DNA from: Melioribacteraceae bacterium
Lineage (GTDB): Bacteria; Bacteroidota; Ignavibacteria; Ignavibacteriales; Melioribacteraceae
Assembly (NCBI GenBank): GCA_015486905.1
Contig: WFQV01000066.1
Coordinates: forward strand, 1 to 13,719
Reading direction: 5' to 3'
Length of the DNA stretch: 13,719 bases
A program made the position numbers and the translations under genes. This document shows, in pieces, positions 7,193 to 13,719 of this stretch (within the stretch, counting starts at the first letter, position 1; the number at the start of each line of letters is the position of its first letter). A model generated the notes under the pieces. It was not told the DNA's origin. It did no database searches and worked only from the letters and a program-made list of their open reading frames with translations.

Positions 7193-7231
7193 CCTTCCCG
7201 ACCTGCCTGCAGGGCAGGCAGGTCGGGAAGG
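7193..7231. repeat. Perfect 18-bp inverted repeat (3-nt loop)
   Basis: ccttcccgacctgcctgc at 7193-7210 is matched exactly by its reverse complement at 7214-7231, with the loop agg. It is GC-rich against an AT-rich background. No T-run follows on either strand, so it is not a conventional terminator of rsmE, whose stop codon lies about 90 nt away. It looks like a mobile or REP-type palindrome. Confidence 0.85.
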
Positions 7232-7322
7232 GAAAAGGTGAGTTGGGAAAAATAAGGAAATCAAAAAATAGTAACAAAACGCTCAAAAGTAAAAGACAAG
7301 CTGATTTTTTTTGCCACCTAAT

Positions 7323-8042
7323 TTAAACTTGTACTAAGAGCGAAGCCACCGTTACAATTGCCGTCTCGCTTCTCAATCTGTTTTTTGTCAATTGTAAAAT
7401 AACAGCGTTCTTGTAAAACAATAGTTCTTTTTTTGTTAATCCGCCTTCAGGTCCGAAGACAAAGTAAAATTTATCTTCCGTCCCTTTTCGTAAAGAAGAA
7501 ATCACATCGGGAAATTTAACCTCAGCCGATTGTTCGAAAATAAAAGCCCTAATGTTCTCTTGTACCGGGATTTCATCGAGCGAATTAAAATAACTTATGT
7601 TCGGCAGGAAAGAACGTAGTGACTGCTTCATTGCCGCTTCTGCAATTTTATGCCATCTCACAATCTTATTACCCTTTGCAACGGATCGCTCGGCATCAAA
7701 AACAAAAAAATTCGTTATTCCCAATTCAACCGATTTTTCCAAAGCAAATTCAAATCTCGACGGATTTTTCAAACGGGGAATTACAAAATAAAAATTAGAA
7801 TATTCGTTAACAAATTCTTTGGAGTCAACTATTTCGCCTTTTAGTCCTTTCTTGTCAATTAAGGAAATAAGCACCTCAAAAACTTGCCCCCTACCGTTTG
7901 TAACGAAAATTTTTTCACCCGGCTTGTGACGCATTACATTAACTGCATGCTTGAATTCATCTCCTTCCAATGTTACAGTTATTCCAACTTCCGATGACGG
8001 TGAATAGTAAAGCTCAATATTAGAAAGCAAATCCGGTACCAA
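7323..8042 (-). CDS. rsmE: 16S rRNA m3U1498 methyltransferase
   Basis: RsmE methylates N3 of U1498 in the 16S rRNA decoding region using SAM; it is a cytoplasmic SPOUT (trefoil-knot) enzyme. The 239-aa length is normal. An N-terminal PUA-like part begins at LYYSP. The SPOUT domain shows EAAMKQSLRSFLP (135-147), the SAM-binding GPEGGL (197-202) and LRSETA (223-228). The start is TTG 8042: it is preceded by AGGAGA at 8051-8056 with 8-nt spacing, and no ATG lies upstream of the conserved N-terminus. The start lies 23 nt inside the end of the BamA-like gene, so translation is probably coupled. It is the last gene of the minus-strand operon. Confidence 0.92.
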   Translation of the reverse strand: MVPDLLSNIELYYSPSSEVGITVTLEGDEFKHAVNVMRHKPGEKIFVTNGRGQVFEVLISLIDKKGLKGEIVDSKEFVNEYSNFYFVIPRLKNPSRFEFALEKSVELGITNFFVFDAERSVAKGNKIVRWHKIAEAAMKQSLRSFLPNISYFNSLDEIPVQENIRAFIFEQSAEVKFPDVISSLRKGTEDKFYFVFGPEGGLTKKELLFYKNAVILQLTKNRLRSETAIVTVASLLVQV

Positions 8043-9414
8043 TTAAAAGTTCTCCTTTCCCTAATTCATTAAATGCATACTCTACTCGTAGAGCATTGTA
8101 AGGTAAAAATAAGATTACAATACCCGCTCCGTAACCGGAACTGAAATCCGAGCTTTTAATTTTCGCCTTGTTATTAAACGTCAAACCGGTATCGTAAAAC
8201 AAACTGATTTTTACGCCAATCCTTGCCGAAGTCAATTTACGAGGTACTAACGGTAATTTAGTTGAAAAATTCAATTCATCCAAAATCGAGTAATTAATAT
8301 CGAACGAAGTTTTAAAAGCATTGTCCCCTTCTCTGTAGTCCAAACTGTGTCCCCGAATAATTTCTCTGTAATCAAAATACGAATGATCATAGTAAGGAAT
8401 TTTACGTCCCCAGATATGCCGCGCCATTATTCTCACTTTTGCGGTAAATTTTTTACTCAAGGGTTGGTAACGCCGTAAATCAAGAGCAAAGATATTGTAA
8501 GAGATATTACATAATCCGAATCCTTTGTGCCAATATTCTGTCTGCAAATAATTCCCTTTTGAAGAAAATTGTTTTAAATTCCGAGTGTCGAGGATGTAAT
8601 TGAGTTTCATTACAGGCATTCTATCTATTCTCGTCCCACTTGCAGTAAAAGGGCTTAAAGCAACAAACGGTTGTTCCGTATATTGATAGCCTGCAGAAAT
8701 AATTAACTCATTAAAGATGTTAATCCTTTCACCGAATCCTATTAAACCCGAATAGCATTTGTAATTAAATTCTTCCCCTAAATATTTTTCGAGAATTTTA
8801 CTTTGATTGTCAACTTTGCCAAAACTCAACAAAGCGTTAAGACTAATATTACGCATTCCGGCGAAGACCGGAGTGTAATAGTTAATCGCATAAACAGGGT
8901 TGTAGCCAAAGGCGGCAATAAAGTGAAGAGTTTCGTTCCGCCCCCGGAAATTCTTCCAGAGGAAATCCAAACCGTAAGAAACTTTATCCCACTGACTGTT
9001 TTGAAAAGAGAGCATCGGCAAAGGATAAATGTACCAACTTTCCTTAATTAAAATGAATACGATTGTCTTGCCTTTTATGTGAATCGGTGCCATTTCCACT
9101 TTATTGAAAATCCCCAAACTGTAAACCCTTTCACGGTTAAAGCGAAGTATTGCATCGTTAACAGTATCACCTTTCGTGAAAGTTAACTCTCGCAGAATAA
9201 TGTAATCTTTTGTCTTTTCATTTCCAACAATCCGTATCGAATCAACAACAAAAGAATGATTATCAAAATTTTGAGAAAACAATTCCGAGTGCGGAGCAAT
9301 TATTAAGAGAAAGAAAAGCAACTTCAATGCCAAGGTTCGCTTATTCAAACAGTGAAAAATATTTTCTGTCTTTTTGCTTTTACTCAATTTATTTTCTTTA
9401 AATATTCCGAACAT
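8020..9414 (-). CDS. BamA/Omp85-family outer-membrane beta-barrel protein, single POTRA
   Basis: A 464-aa outer-membrane protein. The N-terminus has an unusually long charged n-region (about 28 aa), then a hydrophobic core LALKLLFFLLIIA and a likely cleavage before Q48-N49. A single POTRA-like domain spans about 54-125 (VDSIRIVGNEKT...FNKVEM). Residues 130-464 form the barrel, with the Omp85 features LDTRN...SSKG near 275-287, IRGHSLDYREG at 353-363 (the xRGx motif of strand 12 and its loop) and a terminal Phe. One POTRA and short length separate it from canonical BamA (five POTRAs, about 800 aa); it resembles TamA-like or surface-antigen D15 proteins. The client is unknown. A downstream TTG within the n-region could be the true start. 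It follows the CoA-binding gene by 22 nt. Confidence 0.82.
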   Translation of the reverse strand: MFGIFKENKLSKSKKTENIFHCLNKRTLALKLLFFLLIIAPHSELFSQNFDNHSFVVDSIRIVGNEKTKDYIILRELTFTKGDTVNDAILRFNRERVYSLGIFNKVEMAPIHIKGKTIVFILIKESWYIYPLPMLSFQNSQWDKVSYGLDFLWKNFRGRNETLHFIAAFGYNPVYAINYYTPVFAGMRNISLNALLSFGKVDNQSKILEKYLGEEFNYKCYSGLIGFGERINIFNELIISAGYQYTEQPFVALSPFTASGTRIDRMPVMKLNYILDTRNLKQFSSKGNYLQTEYWHKGFGLCNISYNIFALDLRRYQPLSKKFTAKVRIMARHIWGRKIPYYDHSYFDYREIIRGHSLDYREGDNAFKTSFDINYSILDELNFSTKLPLVPRKLTSARIGVKISLFYDTGLTFNNKAKIKSSDFSSGYGAGIVILFLPYNALRVEYAFNELGKGELLIGTGFAF

Positions 9415-9436
9415 ATTTCAGATAAAAACGGAGGCT

Positions 9437-9829
9437 TTAAAAACACGAATTGTAAGAAACGTAAATACAAGTATCTTGAATCGTTTCAATGCCCGCTTCT
9501 GTTACGGGGCGGACGGCTTCATCGTTGTAAATTCCCAATTGTAACCAAAGTACTTTCGGACGGACAGCCAAGACATCCGGTATTAACTCCGGGATATCTT
9601 CCGACCGTCTGAAAACGTCAACAATATCAATAGGAAAAGGGACGTCCCGCAAGCTCGGGTAAATTTCAATTTTGCCTGCATTCTTAATTGTCGGATTTAC
9701 CCCGACCACATGATAACCTTTGTGTAAAAGAAAATCCGCAATACGACGGCTTGTGAGCACCGGGTTGCCGGATAAACCGACAACCGCAATCGTCTTCGAA
9801 TCTTTTAGAATATAGCACAACTCTCTCAT
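9437..9829 (-). CDS. CoA-binding domain protein, YccU-like
   Basis: A 130-aa Rossmann-type cytoplasmic protein of the CoA_binding (YccU) family. The nucleotide-binding loop VVGLSGNP (16-23) and the strand VVGVNP are intact, and LQLGI and AGIETIQDTCI match the family's C-terminal half, where the usual RC reads TC. The start is ATG 9829, in a 4-nt ATGA overlap with the gcvP stop; the frame stays open upstream to 9982, but that part is Arg/Lys-rich and antisense to nothing conserved, so it is a shadow within gcvP. Proteins of this family bind CoA or acyl-CoA in vitro and their physiological role is unclear. Coupling to gcvP may be merely operonic. Confidence 0.85.
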   Translation of the reverse strand: MRELCYILKDSKTIAVVGLSGNPVLTSRRIADFLLHKGYHVVGVNPTIKNAGKIEIYPSLRDVPFPIDIVDVFRRSEDIPELIPDVLAVRPKVLWLQLGIYNDEAVRPVTEAGIETIQDTCIYVSYNSCF

Positions 9830-12720
9830 TCGTAATTGTTTTCTTTTACGGGGGGACAAACGGTGAAAAGATTTCTGTCGCCGTAGGCGTTGTCGACCCT
9901 TGCTACTGGAGTCCAGAATTTTCTTTCCTTTAACCATTCCAACGGAAATGCGGCTTTTTCTCTTGAGTAAGAATGATTCCACTCGCTGGCGGTTACTTCC
10001 AAAGCTGTGTGGGGTGCATTTTTAATTACATTGTCTTCCCTGTCGGCAATTCCCTTTTCAATTTCCTCAATCTCTTTGCTAATTGAAATCATTGCCTCGC
10101 AGAATCTGTCCAATTCTTCTTTGGATTCACTCTCTGTGGGTTCTACCATTAACGTACCGTGAACAGGGAATGAAACGGTAGGGGCATGGAAACCGTAATC
10201 CATTAGCCTCTTGGCAACGTCTTCGCTGTCAATATCAATTGAATGTTTAAATTCGTTTAAGTCAAAAATCAGCTCGTGACCAACAAAACCGTTCTCGTTT
10301 GTGTAAAGCACCTTGTAATAAGGTGCAAGTTTAGTACGGATGTAATTTGCATTTAGAATTGCTATTTCACTGCTTCTCTTCAATCCTTCCTTGCCGAGCA
10401 TTTTAACATAACCGAATGAAACAGGCAATATTCCCGCACTGCCGTAAGGTGCCGAAGCGGTAGGGAAAATTCCTTTAGCACCGCCGGTTTTAACAACGGG
10501 ATGAGTAGGGAGGAAATCGACAAGATGTTCTGCAACTGCAATGGGTCCAACGCCAGGTCCGCCTCCGCCGTGAGGAATTCCGAAAGTCTTGTGGAGATTC
10601 AAATGGCAAACGTCAGCGCCTATTTCTTTCGGTCTTGTTAGTCCGACTTGAGCATTCATATTTGCTCCGTCCATGTAAACGAGTCCGCCATTCGAATGAA
10701 TAATATCACAAATTTCTTTAATCCTCTCTTCAAACACTCCGTGAGTAGAAGGGTAAGTTACCATTAAAGCCGAGAGGTTTTCTTTATTTTCTTCCGCTTT
10801 ACGCTTAAGGTCTTCAACGTCAATATTTCCTCTTCCATCACAGGCAACAATAACCGGTTTATTCCCGGCCATTACGGAGCTTGCGGGATTAGTGCCGTGT
10901 GCCGAAGAAGGAACAAGCACAATATTTCTGTGTCCTTCACCACGATATTTGTGATAAGCTCTTATTACGCTTAGCCCGGAATATTCACCTTGTGCACCGG
11001 AATTCGGCATAAAAGAAACCCCTGCAAAGCCGGTTATTTCTTTCAGATAATCTTCCAACTCAAAGATTAATTTTCTGTAACCTTCCACTTGATTTTCCGG
11101 TACGAAGGGGTGAATATTAGCAAACCCCGGCCAAGTAACGGGAAACATTTCCGAAGCGGCGGTTAATTTCATTGTACAGGAGCCGAGGGAAATCATCGAA
11201 TGGACCAATGAAATGTCTTTGTTTTCAAGCCTTTTAATGTAACGCATCATTTCCATTTCGGAATGGTAAGAATTGAAAACAGGGTGACTCATAAAAGAAG
11301 ATTTCCGTTTTAAGTTTTCCGGGATTACTTCGGTAGAGCCTTTTAACATTTCGCTAAAAATAATATCGTTGTCAATTTCTTCTACCGTACCGACCGAAAA
11401 AATTCTAATAATGTCTTTGATGTCCGACAATGTGGTTGTTTCATTTAAAGAAATTCCAATGTCGTTATTTTCGAAGTAACGGAAATTCATTTCGTTCTCA
11501 AGTGCAAAGCGTTTTATTTTATCGGGGCAGTAGTGTGCATGGCAAGAAACTCTCAGAGTGTCAAAAAAGATTTCATTCCTTTGACTGTAACCCATTTGTA
11601 AAAGAGCTTTGTTTAATAAAACGGTTAATTTGTGAACTCTGCTTGCCATGTTTTTAATTCCCTCAGGACCGTGGTAAACTGCGTAAAACCCTGCCATGTC
11701 CGCAAGCAAAGCCTGAGCCGTGCAAATATTACTTGTAGCTCTTTCTCTTTTAATGTGTTGTTCCCTCATCTGCAGAGCCATTCTAAGAGCAGGTTTACCG
11801 AATTTATCGATCGAGACACCTATTATTCTGCCAGGCAACAATCTTTTGAATTCTTCTTTGGTAGCAAAGAAAGCTGCATGGGGACCGCCGTAACCCATTG
11901 GTACCCCGAACCTTTGTGAATTACCCAAAACGGCATCCGCGCCTATTTCCCCCGGAGGAGTTAAAATAGCAAGAGCAAGTAAATCCGTAGCTACGCCAAT
12001 AAAAATATTTTTACCCTTTGCTTCCTCAAACAATTTTGAAAAATCGTTTACTTCACCGCTGTCGTCGGGATATTGAACAATGAGACCGAAAACATCCTCT
12101 GTCAATTCAAATTCCTTAAGAGGAACAACCTTTAAATTAATATTTTGAGGTTCGGCTCTACTTTTCAAAACGGCTATTGTTTGCGGAAATGTTTCTTCCG
12201 CCACGAGGAAAGTGTTTGCGTTTTTTTTCGCACCTTTCCTTGCCGAATAAAACATGTGCATTGCCTCAGCGGCGGCAGTACCTTCGTCCAAGAGAGAAGC
12301 GTTTGCCAACGGTAAAGCGGTTAAATCCGAAACCATTGTTTGAAAATTCAGCATTGCCTCCATTCTGCCTTGAGATATTTCCGCCTGGTAGGGAGTGTAA
12401 GATGTGTACCAGCCCGGGTTCTCAAGCACATTCCGAATAATTACAGACGGTGTAATTGTAGGATGGTAACCCATTCCAATGTAGGATTTGTAAATTTTGT
12501 TACGGCTTGCCAAATATTTAATTTCATTTAAAAAATCATATTCCGAAATGCCTTCTTTTAAATCAAGGTCATTTTTTAGCCTAATATTTTCAGGAATAGT
12601 TTTCGAAATCATCTCATCAATTGATTTAACACCTACTTCTGCAAGCATTTTCTCAATGTCTTTTTCACGCGGCCCAATATGACGATTTGCAAATTTTTCG
12701 GTAATTTCTAATTCTTTCAT
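9826..12720 (-). CDS. gcvP: Glycine dehydrogenase (decarboxylating), P-protein of the glycine cleavage system, full-length
   Basis: GcvP decarboxylates glycine with PLP and passes the aminomethyl group to the lipoyl arm of the H-protein. At 964 aa it is the fused (homodimeric) form, both halves present, rather than split gcvPA/gcvPB. The start region NRHIGP, the block SYIGMGYHPT, YTPYQAEISQGR, and the PLP site NLHKTFGIPHGGGGPG with Lys711 are all intact; the C-terminal MVEPTESE is typical. ATG 12720 has GGAG at 12726-12729. No gcvT or gcvH is in the window, so these must lie elsewhere. I looked for a glycine riboswitch in the 150 nt upstream and saw none. It heads a minus-strand run of four genes. 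Confidence 0.97.
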   Translation of the reverse strand: MKELEITEKFANRHIGPREKDIEKMLAEVGVKSIDEMISKTIPENIRLKNDLDLKEGISEYDFLNEIKYLASRNKIYKSYIGMGYHPTITPSVIIRNVLENPGWYTSYTPYQAEISQGRMEAMLNFQTMVSDLTALPLANASLLDEGTAAAEAMHMFYSARKGAKKNANTFLVAEETFPQTIAVLKSRAEPQNINLKVVPLKEFELTEDVFGLIVQYPDDSGEVNDFSKLFEEAKGKNIFIGVATDLLALAILTPPGEIGADAVLGNSQRFGVPMGYGGPHAAFFATKEEFKRLLPGRIIGVSIDKFGKPALRMALQMREQHIKRERATSNICTAQALLADMAGFYAVYHGPEGIKNMASRVHKLTVLLNKALLQMGYSQRNEIFFDTLRVSCHAHYCPDKIKRFALENEMNFRYFENNDIGISLNETTTLSDIKDIIRIFSVGTVEEIDNDIIFSEMLKGSTEVIPENLKRKSSFMSHPVFNSYHSEMEMMRYIKRLENKDISLVHSMISLGSCTMKLTAASEMFPVTWPGFANIHPFVPENQVEGYRKLIFELEDYLKEITGFAGVSFMPNSGAQGEYSGLSVIRAYHKYRGEGHRNIVLVPSSAHGTNPASSVMAGNKPVIVACDGRGNIDVEDLKRKAEENKENLSALMVTYPSTHGVFEERIKEICDIIHSNGGLVYMDGANMNAQVGLTRPKEIGADVCHLNLHKTFGIPHGGGGPGVGPIAVAEHLVDFLPTHPVVKTGGAKGIFPTASAPYGSAGILPVSFGYVKMLGKEGLKRSSEIAILNANYIRTKLAPYYKVLYTNENGFVGHELIFDLNEFKHSIDIDSEDVAKRLMDYGFHAPTVSFPVHGTLMVEPTESESKEELDRFCEAMISISKEIEEIEKGIADREDNVIKNAPHTALEVTASEWNHSYSREKAAFPLEWLKERKFWTPVARVDNAYGDRNLFTVCPPVKENNYE

Positions 12721-13035
12721 TTCATCTCCATCGCATCATTAAGAAAAATTTTCAGAACTGAAATATAATTAAAATCGGTGAATTTAATTTTTGAGGAAAC
12801 GAATTACAAAGAGGGAAAATCGGATTATTTATTCCTAACAGGGTACAAATTCAAATTAGGTGGTGAAAAATAAGAAATAAGAAACGAGAAACAAGAAATG
12901 ATTAAACGTGAGACGCCCGCCTTCGTCTGCGTTGAGCTTGCCTGTCCCGCATTTGCGGGGACTACGTCGTGACAAGCAAGAGGTAAGACGAAAGGAGTTA
13001 GGTTTATTATTATCAAATAGAGAACCTTGCATAAA

Positions 13036-13072
13036 TGGATGATTGGATGAGTGGATGCATGGATGATTGGAT
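13036..13072 (+). repeat. 8-bp minisatellite, four units
   Basis: Units tgattgga, tgagtgga, tgcatgga, tgattgga follow a leading tgga: period 8 with fixed tgga. Its complement occurs at 13479-13510, so module B is bracketed by inverted arrays. Confidence 0.7.
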
Positions 13073-13106
13073 TATCCGCCTTTCCCCGCATTCTGCAGGG
13101 TTCGTA

Positions 13107-13212
13107 GCGACAAGTTGAATGGTGAATTGTAAATGGTGAAGGGGTCGTTGGAATGTTGGAATAATGGAATGTTGGATTAGTCAACATTGACGTTGACTTT
13201 AGTTCCATTGCC
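13107..13212 (+). repeat. 106-bp direct repeat, copy 1
   Basis: Identical base for base to 13614-13719. It covers gcgacaag, the gaattgtaaatggtgaa words and the cattgacgttgac segment, up to the head of hairpin 1. Confidence 0.95.
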
Positions 13213-13230
13213 GTTGACTTTAGTCAACGG
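13211..13230. repeat. REP-like hairpin 1 of module B
   Basis: CCGTTGACT, loop TT, AGTCAACGG: a perfect 9-bp stem preceded by ccattg. It is homologous to 6675-6692 with compensatory stem changes. An imperfect relative with a decayed right arm (cgttgactttagttcc) lies immediately before it. Confidence 0.75.
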
Positions 13231-13333
13231 GCCTGAAAAAAGAAACAATGTTTTTTGGCTCCATCCACATTTCTCTTTCATTCGTTGTTAGAACAATGAG
13301 GTTAAAGCCCTGTAAAGCTTGTTGTCTTTTTCA

Positions 13334-13353
13334 ACCGTCGGATGAATCCGACG
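13334..13353. repeat. REP-like hairpin 2 of module B (inverted head)
   Basis: CCGTCGGAT, loop GA, ATCCGACGG: a perfect 9-bp stem followed by caatgcc. Against module A one A-T pair is a G-C pair here, and the T-G wobble has become T-A. The distance to hairpin 1 is 103 nt. Confidence 0.75.
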
Positions 13354-13478
13354 GCAATGCCGGCTAAGACAGATGGGAATGATGTTTTGTTTTTTTCACT
13401 GTCATTTCAACTTAACGAATCGGTGCCTGTCCTGCTTTAGCGTACTCAACAACTTTCAACATTATTTCATCAATGAAC

Positions 13479-13510
13479 ATCCATCTATCCATTTATCCAC
13501 TCATCCAAAA
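13479..13510 (-). repeat. 8-bp minisatellite, inverted orientation, module B
   Basis: Units atccatct, atccattt, atccactc, atccaaaa: period 8 with fixed atcc(a). It matches 6927-6958 and is the complement of the array at 13036-13072. Confidence 0.65.
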
Positions 13511-13540
13511 TCTTGTCGGGAGGAGAATTAACGAATGATC

Positions 13541-13621
13541 CGCCTTCCCTCTCGCTGCGCTCGAGCTACGTCGCGACAAGTCCGACTTCTCCTTCGCTTA
13601 GCTTGGCTTCGTCGCGACAAG
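13541..13621 (+). repeat. Two head-to-tail gtcgcgacaag elements
   Basis: Each unit of about 40 nt is rich in ctcgct/cttcgct and ends in cgtcgcgacaag (13541-13580 and 13581-13621). Related elements end at about 6586, 12976 and 13113. The core gtcgcgac is self-complementary. Confidence 0.65.
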
Positions 13622-13719
13622 TTGAATGGTGAATTGTAAATGGTGAAGGGGTCGTTGGAATGTTGGAATAATGGAATGTTGGATTAGTCAACATTGACGT
13701 TGACTTTAGTTCCATTGCC
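13614..13719 (+). repeat. 106-bp direct repeat, copy 2, reaching the window end
   Basis: Identical to 13107-13212 and offset by 507 nt. The window stops exactly where hairpin 1 would start, so the true repeat may be longer. Confidence 0.95.

Larger units (their letters stand above)
6343..7322. other. Gene-free intergenic region with repeat module A and hairpins
   Basis: This 980-nt stretch lies between the PfkB gene and rsmE. After about 130 nt of AT-rich leader it contains mosaic repeat module A (6478-6959), then a hairpin around cgataccttcggcatcg near 7033-7049, an 8-bp minisatellite (7086-7109), and a perfect 18-bp-stem hairpin (7193-7231). Short frames here are made of repeat sequence and are not credible genes. 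No RNA gene or promoter was recognised with confidence. Confidence 0.7.
12866..13511. repeat. Mosaic intergenic repeat module B
   Basis: The part order is the same as in module A (6478-6959): an aataagaaataagaaac polypurine block, gagacgc and aagaggtaagacg, a gtcgtgacaag block, gaatggtgaattgtaaatgg, cattgacgttgac, paired hairpins, and an inverted 8-bp minisatellite at 13479-13510. It also carries extra pieces: a hairpin around cccgcatttgcggg near 12946-12960 and a forward minisatellite at 13036-13072. It begins about 146 nt upstream of the gcvP start codon, close to the distance at which module A lies upstream of the PfkB gene. Confidence 0.8.
12721..13719. other. Gene-free intergenic region with repeat module B and a partial third copy
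   Basis: This stretch is upstream of gcvP and runs to the window end. The first 145 nt are an AT-rich leader. The remainder is repeat module B (12866-13511) followed by two head-to-tail gtcgcgacaag elements and the start of another copy. Reading frames across it spell translated repeats (for example TIHHSTCRYEP) and are not considered genes. No RNA gene or confident promoter was recognised. Confidence 0.7.

Noticed and set aside
7193..7231. Terminator of rsmE
   Set aside because: No T-run follows the stem on the minus strand.
9830..9982. N-terminal extension of the CoA-binding protein
   Set aside because: It overlaps the gcvP 3' end in another frame and is Arg/Lys-rich; the ATGA start at 9829 gives the family-length protein.
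12721..12870. Glycine riboswitch upstream of gcvP
   Set aside because: The leader is AT-rich and shows none of the paired GC-rich glycine aptamer structure.
13036..13072. CRISPR-like array
   Set aside because: The 8-bp period and lack of spacers make it a minisatellite; no cas genes are present.
12825..13208. 127-aa minus-strand open frame upstream of gcvP
   Set aside because: Its translation is repeat-module sequence in frame (PFTIHHSTCRYEP and similar), also seen in the frame at 6538-6729; no ribosome-binding site or domain.

Overview
The window is an AT-rich stretch of bacterial chromosome with eleven convincing protein genes and about 2 kb of repeat-filled intergenic DNA. The lineage looks like Bacteroidota/Ignavibacteria. 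Upstream of the first gene is a textbook Bacteroidota-type promoter (TTTG, 19 nt, TAATTTTG). Exported proteins have signal peptides ending before Gln-rich starts, and the intergenic DNA is packed with degenerate dispersed words such as gtcgcgacaag and gaattgtaaatggtgaa. The lineage is an inference; there is no rRNA or marker gene to fix it.

Layout. (1) 199-1416 (+): a secreted papain-fold (C1) peptidase with its own promoter and terminator. (2) 1594-4152 (+): a very tight four-gene operon of a HisA-like isomerase, a stand-alone cyclic-nucleotide-binding protein, a UspA protein and an eIF2B/MtnA-superfamily protein. It ends at a hairpin terminator. (3) 4419-6342 (-): converging on it, a PfkB sugar kinase followed by methylthioribose-1-phosphate isomerase (mtnA). 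(4) 6343-7322: gene-free DNA holding repeat module A and a perfect 18-bp-stem hairpin. (5) 7323-12720 (-): a compact run of gcvP, a CoA-binding protein, a BamA-like outer-membrane barrel and rsmE, with overlaps or short gaps throughout. (6) 12721-13719: repeat module B and the start of a further copy that is cut by the window end.

How the genes relate. The PfkB-MtnA pair fits salvage of 5-methylthioribose or another ribose 1-phosphate. Facing it is an operon with a protein of the same fold as MtnA whose catalytic Cys is replaced by Ser, together with two small-molecule-sensing proteins (cNMP and UspA) and a HisA-like protein with altered substrate-site motifs. Three proteins of phosphopentose aldose-ketose isomerase families therefore sit within 4 kb, which may reflect a pentose-phosphate or nucleoside salvage theme under cyclic-nucleotide or ATP sensing. 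That link is inference. The gcvP operon combines one-carbon metabolism with envelope and ribosome-modification genes, with translational coupling visible at the junctions.

The most striking non-genic signal is a pair of inverted-facing hairpins, present in both repeat modules at nearly identical spacing (102-103 nt). Their stems differ between modules by compensatory changes, an organisation like REP/REPIN elements.
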